The position numbers and the translations under genes were made by a program. Shown one piece after another: positions 22,838 to 30,489 of a DNA stretch of 64,000 bases. The notes beneath the pieces were generated by a model that was given only the letters and a program-made list of their open reading frames with translations, did not search any database and was not told the origin of the DNA. The stretch spans positions 7,130,001 through 7,194,000 of the forward strand of contig NZ_CP113264.1 in the NCBI RefSeq assembly GCF_026642255.1. The letters are read 5' to 3'. The first letter of the stretch is position 1. Each line of letters opens with the position of its first letter. The stretch is from Streptomonospora nanhaiensis (lineage in GTDB: Bacteria; Actinomycetota; Actinomycetes; Streptosporangiales; Streptosporangiaceae).

Positions 22838-23944
22838 ATGGCTGACACGGCCAAGCCGAAGACCGGCACCGCCCGGTCCTCAGGGACCCGGCGGCGCGGT
22901 CGCAGGGACACCGCCGCCGGCCTCGCCGGCGAGACCCCCGACGTCCTCCTCGACTACTACCGCCAGATGCTGTTCATCCGGCGGTTCGAGGAGCGCACCG
23001 CGCAGGCCTACACGCAGGCCCGGATCGGCGGCTACTGCCACCTCAACCTCGGTGAGGAAGCCACCGTCGTCGGCCTGATGACCGCCCTCCAGCAGCGCGA
23101 CTACCTGTTCACGAACTACCGTGACCACGGGTACGCGATCGGCAAGGGCATGGACCCCAAGCGGGTCATGGCCGAGCTCTACGGACGCTCCGACGGCGTG
23201 TCCAGGGGCTGGGGCGGCTCCATGCACATGTACGACACCGAGACCCGCATGCTCGGCGGCTACGGCATCGTCGGCGGCCAGCTCCCGCTGGCCACGGGCG
23301 CCGCCCTGGCCATCTCCTACCGGGGCGGCGACGAGGTCGTCATGTGCCAGATGGGCGACGGCACCACCAACATCGGCGCCTGGCACGAGTCCCTCAACAT
23401 CGCCAAGCTGTGGAACCTGCCCATCGTGTTCGTGGTGATCAACAACTTCACCGGCATGGGCACCACCGTCGACATGTCCTCCGCCGAGCCCGAGCTGTAC
23501 AAGCGCGGCTCCGCCTTCCGCATCGAGGGCGAGCGCGTGGACGGCCGCGACGTGCTCGCGGTCCGCGACACCGCCGCCCGCCTGGTCGAGCGCGCCCGCG
23601 AGGAGCAGACGCCGTTCCTGCTGGAGGCGTGGAGCCACCGGATGAAGGGCCACTCCGTGGTCGACCCGGCCAAGTACCGCACCGACGAGCAGAAGGACGA
23701 GGCCCGGTCCGAGGAGAACGACCCGATCGCCCTCTTCGGCGCCAGGCTCTCCGAGGCCGGCATCCTCACGGACGAGCTGCGCGACGAGCTCGCCGCGTCC
23801 GTCAAGGAGGAGGTGGCCGAGGCCGCCGACTTCGCCGAGAACAGCCCGCACCCGGACGTGTCCACGCTGTTCGACTACACGTACGCCACGCCCGTCCCCA
23901 ACGAGTCGCGCCGCATGCCCGCCGACCCGGTGTTCGCAGAGTAG
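22838..23944 (+). CDS. pdhA: Pyruvate dehydrogenase E1 component, alpha subunit
   Basis: A 368-residue TPP-dependent dehydrogenase subunit, the usual length for E1 alpha. After a basic 30-residue lead come YYRQMLFIRRFEERTAQAY, the conserved FTNYRDHGYAIGKG and GGSMHMYD segments, and the TPP/Mg2+ motif from MGDGTTN (172-178) to INN (201-203). With E1 beta it decarboxylates pyruvate and acetylates the lipoyl group of E2. A branched-chain or acetoin substrate cannot be fully excluded. ATG 22838 with AGAAAGG upstream. It is the first gene of pdhA-pdhB-pdhC, with 15-base gaps between genes. Confidence 0.9.
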   Translation: MADTAKPKTGTARSSGTRRRGRRDTAAGLAGETPDVLLDYYRQMLFIRRFEERTAQAYTQARIGGYCHLNLGEEATVVGLMTALQQRDYLFTNYRDHGYAIGKGMDPKRVMAELYGRSDGVSRGWGGSMHMYDTETRMLGGYGIVGGQLPLATGAALAISYRGGDEVVMCQMGDGTTNIGAWHESLNIAKLWNLPIVFVVINNFTGMGTTVDMSSAEPELYKRGSAFRIEGERVDGRDVLAVRDTAARLVERAREEQTPFLLEAWSHRMKGHSVVDPAKYRTDEQKDEARSEENDPIALFGARLSEAGILTDELRDELAASVKEEVAEAADFAENSPHPDVSTLFDYTYATPVPNESRRMPADPVFAE

Positions 23945-23959
23945 AGAGGGACCGAGCAC

Positions 23960-24973
23960 ATGTCTGTGATCACTTACCGCCAGGCTCTGCGCGACACGCT
24001 CCGCGCGGAGATGGTCCGCGACGAGAACGTCCTCGTCATGGGCGAGGAGATCGGCGTCTTCGAGGGCTCCTACAAGATCACGGAGGGCCTGCTCAAGGAG
24101 TTCGGCCCCCGCAGGGTCAAGGACACCCCGATCGCCGAGGAGGGCTTCGTCGGCGCCGCGATCGGCGCGGCCATGCTCGGCCTGCGTCCGGTCGTCGAGC
24201 TGATGACGATCAACTTCTCGCTGATCGCCATCGACCAGATCATCAACCACGCCGCCAAGATCTACGGGATGTTCGGCGGCCAGACCAGCGTGCCCATGGT
24301 CATCCGCACCCCCGGGGGCGGCGGCCAGCAGCTCGGCGCCACGCACTCGCAGAACATCGAGCTGTTCTACTCGTTCATCCCCGGCCTCAAGGTGCTCGCT
24401 CCCAGCACCCCGGCCGAGGCCTCCGCGATGCTGCGGGCGGCCATCCGCGACGACGACCCGGTCCTGTTCCTGGAGAACCTGGGCCTGTACAACTCCAAGG
24501 GCGAGGTCCCCGACGACTACGCCCAGCCGTCGAACGACAACGTCGCCACGATCGGCCGGGCCAAGGTGACCCGCGAGGGCTCCGACATCACCCTCATCGG
24601 CTACTCCCGGATGGCGATGGTCGCCACCCAGGTCGCCGAGAAGCTGGCCGAGGAGGACATCAGCGTCGAGGTCGTCGACCTGTGCAGCCTCCGGCCCCTC
24701 GACCGCCAGACCTTCGTCGACTCGGTCAAGAAGACCGGCGCCGCGGTGATCTGCGAGGACGACTGGCTGACCTACGGCATCGGCGCGGAGATCGCCGCGT
24801 CGATCCAGGAGGGCGCCTTCGACTACCTGGACGCCCCGGTGCGCCGGGTCGCGATGGCGGAGGTCCCCATGCCGTACGCCAAGCCGCTGGAGACGGCCGC
24901 CCTGCCGTCGGTCGAGTCGATCAGCACCGCCATCAAGGAGACCCTGAGCGCCGTCGGCAAACGGGTCGGGTAG
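23960..24973 (+). CDS. pdhB: Pyruvate dehydrogenase E1 component, beta subunit
   Basis: A 337-residue transketolase-type subunit. Visible family features are TYRQALRDTLRAEM at the start, MGEEIGVFEGSYKIT, DTPIAEEGFVGAAIGAA (the glutamate that activates TPP lies in this region), RTPGGGGQQLGATHSQ, and the C-terminal transketolase domain with VDLCSLRPLDRQT. It forms the alpha2beta2 heterotetramer with PdhA. The start ATG 23960 follows a GAGAGGGACCGAG region. Length and spacing are normal, and the reading frame is intact. Confidence 0.92.
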   Translation: MSVITYRQALRDTLRAEMVRDENVLVMGEEIGVFEGSYKITEGLLKEFGPRRVKDTPIAEEGFVGAAIGAAMLGLRPVVELMTINFSLIAIDQIINHAAKIYGMFGGQTSVPMVIRTPGGGGQQLGATHSQNIELFYSFIPGLKVLAPSTPAEASAMLRAAIRDDDPVLFLENLGLYNSKGEVPDDYAQPSNDNVATIGRAKVTREGSDITLIGYSRMAMVATQVAEKLAEEDISVEVVDLCSLRPLDRQTFVDSVKKTGAAVICEDDWLTYGIGAEIAASIQEGAFDYLDAPVRRVAMAEVPMPYAKPLETAALPSVESISTAIKETLSAVGKRVG

Positions 24974-24988
24974 AGGGAGATTCCAAGT

Positions 24989-26293
24989 ATGAGCGAGATC
25001 CAGATGCCGCGCCTCTCCGACACCATGGAGGAAGGCGTCATCAGTACGTGGGTCAAGCAGGTGGGCGACAAGGTCGCCTCCGGTGACGTCCTGGTCGAGA
25101 TCGAGACCGACAAGGCCGTCATGGAGTACGAGGCCTACGAGGACGGCTACCTGGTCAAGCAGTCCGTGTCCGAGGGCGACACGGTGCCGATCGGCGCCGT
25201 CATCGGCGTGATCGGCGGCTCCCCCGACGCGGTGCCGGAGGACTCCGGCTCCGGCGGGTCCGAGCCCGCCGAGGAGGCCTCCGACTCCGCCGGGGCGGAG
25301 GAGGGCGCCTCCGCTCCCGCCGAGGAGTCCGCTCCCGCCGAGGCCCCCGCCCCGTCGTCCGGCGGCGGCGAGGACGGTCCGCGTCCGCGCACGTCCCCCC
25401 TGGCCCGCAGGCTGGCCCGGGAGTACGGCCTGGACATCAACAGCATCCAGGGGTCGGGCCCCAAGGGCCGGATCGTGCGCGCCGACATCGAGGCCGCCGC
25501 CAAGGACGGGGCGGCACGCGAGTCGGCCCCCGCCGCGCCGGCCGCGCAGGAGTCGCGGCCCGCACCGGCCGCGGCCCAGGCCGCACCGGCGTTCGACGAC
25601 GGCCGCGACTCCGAGGAGCTCAAGGTCAGCAACGTGCGCAAGGTGATCGCGCGCCGCCTGACCGAGAGCAAGCAGACGGTGCCGCACTTCTACCTGCGGC
25701 GCACGATCGACGCCGAGGCCCTCAAGGGCTTCCGCGGCCAGATCAACGAGCAGCTGGCATCCACGGGCGCGAAGATCAGCTTCAACGACCTGATCGTCAA
25801 GGCGTGCGCGACGGCGCTCAAGCTGCACCCGGCCGTCAACACCTCGTGGGTCGAAGACAAGCTGCTCCAGCACCACCGCATCAACGTCGGCGTGGCCGTC
25901 GCCGTGGACGCCGGGCTGGTCGTGCCGGTGCTGCACGACACCGACAAGGCGACGCTGTCGGAGATCTCCACGCGCACGCGCGAGCTGGCGGGCAAGGCCC
26001 GTGACGGCAAGCTGAAGCCGCAGGAGATGAGCGGCGGCACGTTCAGCGTGTCCAACCTGGGCATGTTCGGCGTGGACAGCTTCTCGGCGGTCATCAACCC
26101 GCCGGAGGCGGCGATCCTCGCGGTCGGCGCGATGCGCCAGGAGCCGGTGGTCGTGGACGGCGAGGTCGTCGTGCGCAACCGGATCTCCCTGGAGCTGTCG
26201 GTGGACCACCGCGCGGTGGACGGCGCGGTCGGCGCGGCCTTCCTGAAGGACCTCGCGGAGATCCTGGAAGAGCCGATGCGGATCATCCTGTAG
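24989..26293 (+). CDS. pdhC: Dihydrolipoamide acetyltransferase, E2 component
   Basis: A 434-residue acyltransferase. Order: one lipoyl domain (1-78) with lipoyl-lysine K42 in ETDKAVMEYEA; an Ala/Glu/Ser-rich hinge (about 80-130); a peripheral-subunit binding domain (about 131-167, SPLARRLAREYGLDINSIQG); a second flexible hinge; and the catalytic core (about 205-434) with the chloramphenicol-acetyltransferase-type motif VDHRAVDG (H407, D411). It transfers acetyl groups to CoA. No E3 (dihydrolipoamide dehydrogenase) gene lies in the window, so E3 must come from elsewhere. It is the last gene of the operon, before a 15-bp-stem terminator. Confidence 0.93.
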   Translation: MSEIQMPRLSDTMEEGVISTWVKQVGDKVASGDVLVEIETDKAVMEYEAYEDGYLVKQSVSEGDTVPIGAVIGVIGGSPDAVPEDSGSGGSEPAEEASDSAGAEEGASAPAEESAPAEAPAPSSGGGEDGPRPRTSPLARRLAREYGLDINSIQGSGPKGRIVRADIEAAAKDGAARESAPAAPAAQESRPAPAAAQAAPAFDDGRDSEELKVSNVRKVIARRLTESKQTVPHFYLRRTIDAEALKGFRGQINEQLASTGAKISFNDLIVKACATALKLHPAVNTSWVEDKLLQHHRINVGVAVAVDAGLVVPVLHDTDKATLSEISTRTRELAGKARDGKLKPQEMSGGTFSVSNLGMFGVDSFSAVINPPEAAILAVGAMRQEPVVVDGEVVVRNRISLELSVDHRAVDGAVGAAFLKDLAEILEEPMRIIL

Positions 26294-26322
26294 CACCCGA
26301 AGTACCCGCAGCACCTGAACGC

Positions 26323-26355
26323 GGACGCCCCGGCCGAGGATCGGCCGGGGCGTCC
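26323..26355. terminator. Terminator of the pyruvate dehydrogenase operon
   Basis: GGACGCCCCGGCCGA-GGA-TCGGCCGGGGCGTCC is a perfect 15-bp stem with a three-base loop, 30 bases after the pdhC stop. Confidence 0.85.
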
Positions 26356-26393
26356 GTCGTTCCCGGAACCGCCGCGCACCGGCGGGTTCGCAG

Positions 26394-26420
26394 GCTTTGT
26401 CCACAGCCTGTGGACAAAGC
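26394..26420. other. Back-to-back pair of DnaA boxes
   Basis: A perfect 27-bp inverted repeat, with 13-bp arms and one central base, contains TTGTCCACA (26397-26405) and its reverse complement TGTGGACAA (26409-26417). TTGTCCACA is the preferred DnaA box of Streptomyces-type genomes. A one-base loop makes a terminator unlikely. It sits between the pdh terminator and a convergent gene. The role may be DnaA titration or regulation of initiation (inference). Confidence 0.75.
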
Positions 26421-26466
26421 GGACCGGCGGGGAAGCGGGGAGGCGTGTGGGCGGCCGAGGGGCACG

Positions 26467-26859
26467 TCACCAGGGCGACATGGCGACGGCCCGGCCGAGG
26501 AGGGCGCCTCCCGCCACCGCGGCGCCGTAGGACAGCGCCCGCCAGGTGAGCCGCCGGGTCCGTCGGGCACGGGGCCGCCGATGACGCCCACCTGCGGACA
26601 CGGGACCCGCCTCCGGGACGTCCGATCGGGCCGGGGCCCGTTCCCGCTGAGCGCGACGCTCCTCCGCCACCCTCATCCAGTCGGGCAGGGCTCCGTGTTC
26701 GATCCGGTAGGCGACCCTCGGGTTGCCGCGCATCTGGTCGAGGAGCTGCTGTTCCCGGGTGGGCCCGGGAGTGTGGGAGGTGAGAGCGGTGCGGGGGAAC
26801 CGGTGTTCACAGGGTGTGTCGGTCACCGCACGCATGTGCGGGGCAACGGCGGCGGTCAT
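26467..26859 (-). CDS. Small protein with a C-terminal membrane anchor
   Basis: A 130-residue protein of unknown family. The first 100 residues are soluble with LTSHTPGPTREQQLLDQM and a basic Arg/Pro-rich middle. The end is a single hydrophobic helix (ALSYGAAVAGGALLGRAVAM), a tail-anchor layout. Its ATG shares TGATG with the stop of the ATPase gene before it, so it is translationally coupled to that anti-sigma-type ATPase and may tether it or its partner to the membrane (inference). Confidence 0.6.
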   Translation of the reverse strand: MTAAVAPHMRAVTDTPCEHRFPRTALTSHTPGPTREQQLLDQMRGNPRVAYRIEHGALPDWMRVAEERRAQRERAPARSDVPEAGPVSAGGRHRRPRARRTRRLTWRALSYGAAVAGGALLGRAVAMSPW

Positions 26860-27230
26860 CAGCCGGTCTCCCCGGTGGTGACCTCGGCCCACACGGCTGT
26901 GCCCAAGTCGGCGCAGAAGGGGAAGGGGACCACCGGGGAGGACTCCCGTGCCCCGTCGTCCACGACGACCAGGCGCAGCACGCCCGGTTCCGGTGCGAAG
27001 AGCGCTCGCAGCACCCGGCCGTCCGGGTCGGCTCCCGAGCGGGTGTGCTCGACGGCGTTGGCGGCCATCTCGCTCGCGCACAGGACAGCGGTCTCCACCA
27101 GGTCCTCGGTGAACCCGGCCGGGTCGGAACGCAGGTCCGCGCGGATCGTACTCGTCCGGGAGAGGTCTCCGGGGTAGACCCGTGCAGGCCACGGGCGCTC
27201 AGGAGGGATCGCGTGCGGCAGAATGGACAT
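26859..27230 (-). CDS. HATPase-type (RsbW/SpoIIAB-like) protein with degenerate ATP site
   Basis: A 123-residue protein of the histidine-kinase-like ATPase fold found in actinobacterial regulatory cassettes with DUF5753 and DUF397 genes. The N box is clear (LCASEMAANAVEHT) and a G1-like VVDDGARES follows. The Gly-rich GRGL loop (G2) expected before the last strand is missing: the sequence runs straight from PFPFCADLG to TAVWAEV. The usual length is about 140, so a short internal loss is likely, and ATP binding may be impaired. It is coupled to the downstream anchored protein. The DUF5753 gene upstream is disrupted. Confidence 0.75.
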   Translation of the reverse strand: MSILPHAIPPERPWPARVYPGDLSRTSTIRADLRSDPAGFTEDLVETAVLCASEMAANAVEHTRSGADPDGRVLRALFAPEPGVLRLVVVDDGARESSPVVPFPFCADLGTAVWAEVTTGETG

Positions 27231-27323
27231 GTCGACAACTCGCTTTCTATGTGAACTCGGAATGCCTGTCGGCCTGCTCTGGGGGTGTTCTCAGCACCCG
27301 CCAGAGCTTTTTCGTGGTCGCCC

Positions 27324-28093
27324 TCAGGGGTGGGCGACCCGGTGTGCGGAGAGCGTTGCCAGAACCCCGCCGGCCTCTTCTCCGCTGGTGATCGCCTTGC
27401 GTTCCGCCAGGAGCCTGAGGGATTCGGCGATGTGGACCAGGAGGTCCAGGGAGTCACTGACCGGGAGTGCCGCGCCGCGCAGGTCCTCGAACAGGTCGCA
27501 GAAGGCCCGGACCTCCTGGGGCGCGGAGACGAGCTGACCGTCCCCGCAGGGGGAGACGAGGTGGGCGACGGTGTACACCGGCCCCAGGGACAGGAGACGG
27601 AACGGTCCCATCGGGCAGGGGTGTTCGGCCACGTCGGCCGGGACGACCTGGAGGCACAACCCGCTGGCCCGCATGGAACCGATGAGGCGGCCCAGCTGTT
27701 CGCGCATCACCTCGGCCCCGCCCACCCGGGCCCGCACCGCGGCTTCGTTGACCACCACCCGCAGCGAAGCCGTGCCGTTCCAGCCGGTCGACTGCCCCGG
27801 GGCCCTTCCCCGCGCTCGGCCGAGCGCGGTCGCGTAGGCGTGGGTCTGGACCGTGGTCCGAAGTGCCCCGGGGTGGAACTCGCGCAGGGCGCTCACCGAG
27901 GAGTCGAGTTCGTGCGGCCGGGCCCCGACGCCAGATGGGTGTTGAGCGTGGCACGGGCCCAGGCGTTGACCAGGCTGCCCTGCGCGTCGAGTTTGCGGTC
28001 CAGGTACTCGGCGAGATGGCGCGGGACGGCCGTGTCGCCCTCCTCCACCCGGCGGAGTCCGGAAGCCTCGCACACCTCCCGCATCAAAACCAC
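27324..28093 (-). pseudogene. Disrupted DUF5753 (Scr1-type) XRE regulator
   Basis: Two frames together match a DUF5753 regulator. The first (28093 down to about 27915) gives SGLRRVEEGDTAVPRHLAEY and LDAQGSLVNAWARA, the end of a helix-turn-helix region. The second (about 27915 to 27324) gives the ligand domain: LREFHPGALRTTVQTHAYA, VNEAAVRARVGGAEVMREQL, and a C-terminal half resembling AFCDLFEDLRGAALP. A frameshift near 27915 separates them, and the first part of the HTH is absent because homology stops at about 28093. It is therefore N-truncated and frameshifted. A sequencing error could explain the shift but not the lost N-terminus. Confidence 0.7.
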
Positions 28094-28302
28094 ATCCTGG
28101 TGTCACCGGAGCCTTCGCGATCCTGTCCCTGTCAAAGTTGGACTTTGTCCACGTCGAGCTGATGACCAGCGACGTCTACGTCGAAGACGAGGTGAGCGTC
28201 GCCGAGTACAGCGCCGCATACGACGTCCTGGCGGAGCTGGCCTATCCCCCTGAGAGATCCCGCGAAACTATCGCTGGCATCATGGAGTCCCTGAAGCGAT
28301 GA
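28084..28302 (+). pseudogene. C-terminal remnant of a second DUF5753 regulator
   Basis: About 72 codons on the plus strand end at a TGA at 28300-28302. They read HPGVTGAFAILSLSKLDFV, then TSDVYVEDEVSVAEYSAAYD and a helical end (ETIAGIMESLKR). This is the closing part of a DUF5753 domain, which normally has the HPG-x-GxFxIL pattern and a YLED strand. Nothing upstream continues it: at about 28084-28093 the opposite-strand DUF5753 gene begins. The intact DUF397 gene follows 19 bases later, the usual partner order. It appears to be the stump of a gene cut by a rearrangement. Confidence 0.65.
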
Positions 28303-28320
28303 AAGTTAGGACGAGATCCA

Positions 28321-28506
28321 GTGTTCCCGTACGAGTGGCGCAAAAGTTCCTACAGCGCAGGGCAGAGCGCGTGCGTAGAGGTCGCGACGCCCGCCCGCGC
28401 GGGCGCCGCGATGCGTGACACCAAGCACAGAGATCTCGGTGCACTCAGCTTCCCCAGCCCTGAGTGGCAGGCCTTCCTCAGCACCGCCCAGAGCGACCAG
28501 CCCTAG
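28321..28506 (+). CDS. DUF397 domain-containing protein
   Basis: A 61-residue protein that is a single DUF397 domain: WRKSSYSAGQSACVEVA at the start, then MRDTKHRDLGALSF and the closing PEWQAFLSTA. DUF397 proteins are small antitoxin-like or modulator partners of DUF5753 XRE regulators and act with them in development and antibiotic control in streptomycetes. Start GTG 28321 with GGACGAG upstream. Its cognate regulator upstream is only a C-terminal stump here, so it may be an orphan or may now work with a distant regulator. Confidence 0.88.
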   Translation: MFPYEWRKSSYSAGQSACVEVATPARAGAAMRDTKHRDLGALSFPSPEWQAFLSTAQSDQP

Positions 28507-28656
28507 CCTCCGAACCACCTCCGCCCCCGGTCGTCGGCCGGGGGCGTCGTCGTTCAGGAAGCAGACCAGGCGCGGAACTGCTCCCGCGCGGCATCGGACC
28601 TGAGGCTCAACCGCCCGGCGCCCCGGCCTCCGGGCGGACGTGCGAGCATTCTCCCC

Positions 28657-29108
28657 ATGCTCCCCCTGCTCGCCTTCCCCCTCCTCATACCCGCCGTCCA
28701 GTGCCTGATCCTGATGTCCGTGATGTTCCTGGTATCCGGTATCTCCTCCCTCAAGCGCACCGGCCGCCGCGTGGAAGAGGGGGAGTCCTGGGCGGAGGCG
28801 GTGGAGCCCGGACCCCTGATCCATGTCGCGGCGATCGCGCTCCTCGCCGCGCTCGTCGTCCAACTCCGCGCGCTGATGTACTACGGTCCCAGCTTCTTCC
28901 CGGAGGACACCTGCATCTTCCACGCGAATATCCAGGCGCCCCGAGCTCCCACGACGCGTTCCCGATCAGTACCGTGTGTCCCTACGGCCTCGACCCCGGC
29001 GGCGTGGAGATCGTGCCGGCCTGGACCAACCCGACGATCGCCGTCCTGGTCGCGGCGGCCGCGGTGATCCTGGCGGCGGCGTACGCCGTGCACCGCAGGC
29101 GCACGTAG
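28657..29108 (+). pseudogene. Membrane protein gene with an apparent frameshift
   Basis: From ATG 28657 the frame gives two membrane helices (LLIPAVQCLILMSVMFLVSG and HVAAIALLAALVVQLRALM) and continues to FFPEDTCIF. Near 28930-28945 the coding signal jumps to another frame, which gives DAFPISTVCPYGLDPGG and a third helix (AVLVAAAAVILAAAYAV), ending at 29108. The two parts together make a plausible membrane protein of about 150 residues; each alone is cut short. Either a one-base indel has inactivated it or the assembly has an error there. I recognise no family. Confidence 0.55.
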
Positions 29109-29557
29109 CGGACCGCCCGGAGACGGTGTCGGCTCGTGTCGGGAGATCTCCTTCGCGGTGGTCCCGGCCCATGGCTCGCCTCGGACGCCCGCCCCCGCCA
29201 CGGACACGGGAGCAAGCCGGGGTGAAGCGCCGACGAGTCGACACGGCGACGGGGCGGCGCCGGCACCGCTCCGTACGAGGACGGGTCGCCGCGCGGGCTC
29301 CCCCGTCCGCGGGGCACATGACGCGCCGGACGAGCGGCGGGCGGCGAGCGGCGAGCGGCGAGCGGCGAGCGGCGAGCGGCGCCCACACCCTCCGCTCCTG
29401 CCTGGGCACGTGGCAACACCCGGCACAGGTCCGAGTGCCGCCGGCCCGTCCGGGGAACCGGCGCGGGTCCTCCCGCTGATTCCGGGCGGGAACGGACGGA
29501 AGGGGCATCCGTTCAACGGCCCCCGCGGGGCGGCGCGGGCGGGGTACGGTCGGCCGC
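29109..29557. repeat. Non-coding gap containing a 7-base tandem repeat
   Basis: About 450 bases without a supported gene. Between 29341 and 29381 the heptamer GCGGCGA is repeated five times with a partial sixth copy. The unit length is not a multiple of three, so the array shifts through all frames. It may be a site of slippage. I see no other feature. Confidence 0.6.
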
Positions 29558-30340
29558 ATGGCCCTCATCCTGCACCTGACAGAGCTGGAGCGCTGGACCT
29601 CCGGCGGGGACGTCGAGCCGGAGTCCCTGCGCGACCAGGGGTTCGTGCACGCCTCCCCGGACGAGCCGACGCTGCTCGCCGTGGCGAACGCGCTGTACTC
29701 CGACGCGGCCGGCCCCCTGGTCGCCCTCGTCGTGGACACGGACGCCGTCGCGGCCGAGGTCAGATGGGAGGCCGCCGACCCCGCCCCTCCGCCGGGGGTG
29801 GGCCCGGACGTGCTCTTCCCGCACGTCTACGGACCCCTGCCGCGAGGCGCGGTGCGCGGGGTGCTCCACCTGCGACAGGACCCCTCCGGCAGCTACACCG
29901 CCGCGGAGGAGCGGTCGGCCACCGCCGAGCTCCTGGACCTGCTGCCGCACCCGGAGGGCGGCTGGTACCGGCCGACCTGGCGTGCCGGGACGCAGGTCCG
30001 GCCGGAGGGCCGCCCGGGGCCGCGGTCGACCGCCACGGGGATCACGTTCCTGCTGGGGCCCCGTGAGGAGTCGCGCTGGCGCCGGCTGCGCTCCGAGGAG
30101 GTGTGGGCCTTCCACCGCGGCGGTCCGCTGTGGCTGGAGCTGGGCGGGCGCGGGGACTCCCCCGTGTCCGAGGGCGGCGCGGTGCTGGGCCCCGCGATCG
30201 AGCGGGGCGAGCACCTCCAGTTCGTGGTCCCCCGCGACACCTGGCAGACCGCCCGTCCGCTGTCGGAAGAGGAGGTCCTCGTCGGCTGCTTCGTGTCGCC
30301 GGGCTTCGACTTCGCCGGCTTCGGGACCACCGGGGACTGA
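29558..30340 (+). CDS. DUF952-cupin (DUF985) fusion protein
   Basis: A 260-residue cytoplasmic protein joining two families that are usually separate. Residues 1 to about 105 match DUF952: LILHLTELERW, GFVHASPDEPTLLAVANALY and FPHVYGPLP. Residues about 120-260 match the Cupin_5/DUF985 family: LLPHPEGGWYRPTWRAG, TGITFLLGPREESRWRRL, EEVWAFHRGGPL and a final LVGCFVSPGFDFAGF. The cupin has the family-type HPEGGWYR and FHRGGPL residues, but the catalytic role of DUF985 is unsettled; some relatives act on sugar-like substrates. ATG 29558 is followed directly by the conserved LILHLT. Confidence 0.82.
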   Translation: MALILHLTELERWTSGGDVEPESLRDQGFVHASPDEPTLLAVANALYSDAAGPLVALVVDTDAVAAEVRWEAADPAPPPGVGPDVLFPHVYGPLPRGAVRGVLHLRQDPSGSYTAAEERSATAELLDLLPHPEGGWYRPTWRAGTQVRPEGRPGPRSTATGITFLLGPREESRWRRLRSEEVWAFHRGGPLWLELGGRGDSPVSEGGAVLGPAIERGEHLQFVVPRDTWQTARPLSEEEVLVGCFVSPGFDFAGFGTTGD

Positions 30341-30432
30341 CCGGCCGCCGTGGGGCGCCACCGGTCCGCGACCGCGCACGGGACCGCCGGACCGCGCGGC
30401 CGGAGCAGCCGGGGAGGCCCCGCAGACATGCG

Positions 30433-30467
30433 GCGACCCCGGACGGGGGCCTCCCGTCCGGGGTCGC
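30433..30467. terminator. Bidirectional terminator between convergent genes
   Basis: GCGACCCCGGACGGG and CCCGTCCGGGGTCGC form a perfect 15-bp stem around GGCCT, between the DUF952-cupin gene and the minus-strand membrane gene. Confidence 0.8.
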
Positions 30468-30489
30468 TCCGTGGCCCGGGGCCGCCTGG

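Noticed and set aside
26394..26420. Intrinsic terminator
   Set aside because: A one-base loop is not physically reasonable for a hairpin, and a good terminator lies 40 bases earlier. Two exact DnaA boxes explain the palindrome better.
22880..26470. A 1196-codon open frame antisense to the pyruvate dehydrogenase operon
   Set aside because: High-GC codon bias leaves the complementary frame free of stops. The antisense product is rich in His, Arg, Gly and Asp with no recognisable domain, while the sense genes are clear.
29341..29381. Short repeats that could be mistaken for a CRISPR array
   Set aside because: The unit is only seven bases with no spacers. It is a simple tandem repeat.
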